Positions 5,799 to 5,829 of a stretch of DNA of 5,829 nucleotides are shown piece after piece. The position numbers were made by a program, and so were the translations under genes. Source of the stretch: SCUN01 sp964355365 (lineage in GTDB: Bacteria; Acidobacteriota; Vicinamibacteria; Vicinamibacterales; SCN-69-37); assembly GCA_964355365.1 (NCBI GenBank), contig CAYHEX010000281.1, forward strand, positions 1-5,829, written 5' to 3'. Every line of letters starts with the position of its first letter. Position 1 is the first letter of the stretch. Below the pieces are notes generated by a model. The model saw only the letters and a program-made list of their open reading frames with translations, made no database searches and was not told the origin of the DNA.

Positions 5799-5829
5799 TC
5801 GCGCATTCACCCACTCTCATTCCCCCATT

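Larger units (their letters stand above)
5731..5829. repeat. Intergenic inverted-repeat element, right part cut by window end
   Basis: The left arm GGGAATG (5731-5737) plus AGAGTGGG (5740-5747) is matched in inverse by CCCACTCT (5810-5817) plus CATTCCC (5818-5824), with a two-base indel. The heptamer CCCCATT also occurs at 5715-5721 and 5823-5829, complementary to AATGGGG within the G-rich repeat. The 117 bases after the SGNH gene contain no convincing gene. The layout suggests a low-complexity, palindromic intergenic repeat that continues past the right edge. Confidence 0.6.

Noticed and set aside
5488..5820. Minus-strand frame spanning the right-end repeat
   Set aside because: Its start-side residues are the translated repeat (HSPIPPFPHSPIP-like), and the remainder lies opposite the SGNH gene.
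5731..5829. CRISPR array or transposon end
   Set aside because: The units are 8 bp with no spacers, no target-site duplication is visible, and there is no cas or transposase gene nearby.

Overview
The window is GC-rich and gene-dense. It carries seven genes on both strands and looks like an ordinary chromosomal stretch from a soil or sediment bacterium. The best guess for origin is Acidobacteriota, possibly class Vicinamibacteria. This rests on the C-terminal tail of a MacB/FtsX-type permease of the kind abundant as orphans in that phylum, several exported proteins, GTG starts and few Shine-Dalgarno motifs. The assignment is an inference, not a proof.

Layout. Positions 1-139 are the last 45 codons of an ABC-transporter permease. 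A same-strand run follows: an EVE-domain (PUA-like) protein (157-576), a small secreted protein of unknown function that overlaps it by four bases (573-1088), an NADPH-dependent FMN reductase-family flavoprotein (1131-1688) and a polyprenyl-phosphate-type family 2 glycosyltransferase with two C-terminal membrane helices (1754-2683). A Tat-exported LD-carboxypeptidase (peptidase family S66) lies on the minus strand (2699-3757) and converges on the glycosyltransferase. Divergent from it, only 24 bases away, is a secreted phosphodiester glycosidase (NAGPA/DUF2233) family protein (3782-4975). It is translationally coupled by an ATGA overlap to an SGNH/GDSL-type hydrolase (4972-5712). The last 117 bases hold a G-rich tandem repeat with an inverted copy of its units.

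How the genes may work together. The glycosyltransferase, the exported LD-carboxypeptidase, the phosphodiester glycosidase and the SGNH hydrolase all fit a loose theme of building and trimming envelope glycans or peptidoglycan. The EVE protein, the small secreted protein and the flavoprotein have no clear link to that theme. I found no mobile element, CRISPR array, RNA gene or defence cassette. The most distinctive features are non-coding: hairpins without T-tracts in three gene gaps, one of which fills a convergent gap exactly, and a six-run G-tract at the right edge that could form a G-quadruplex.
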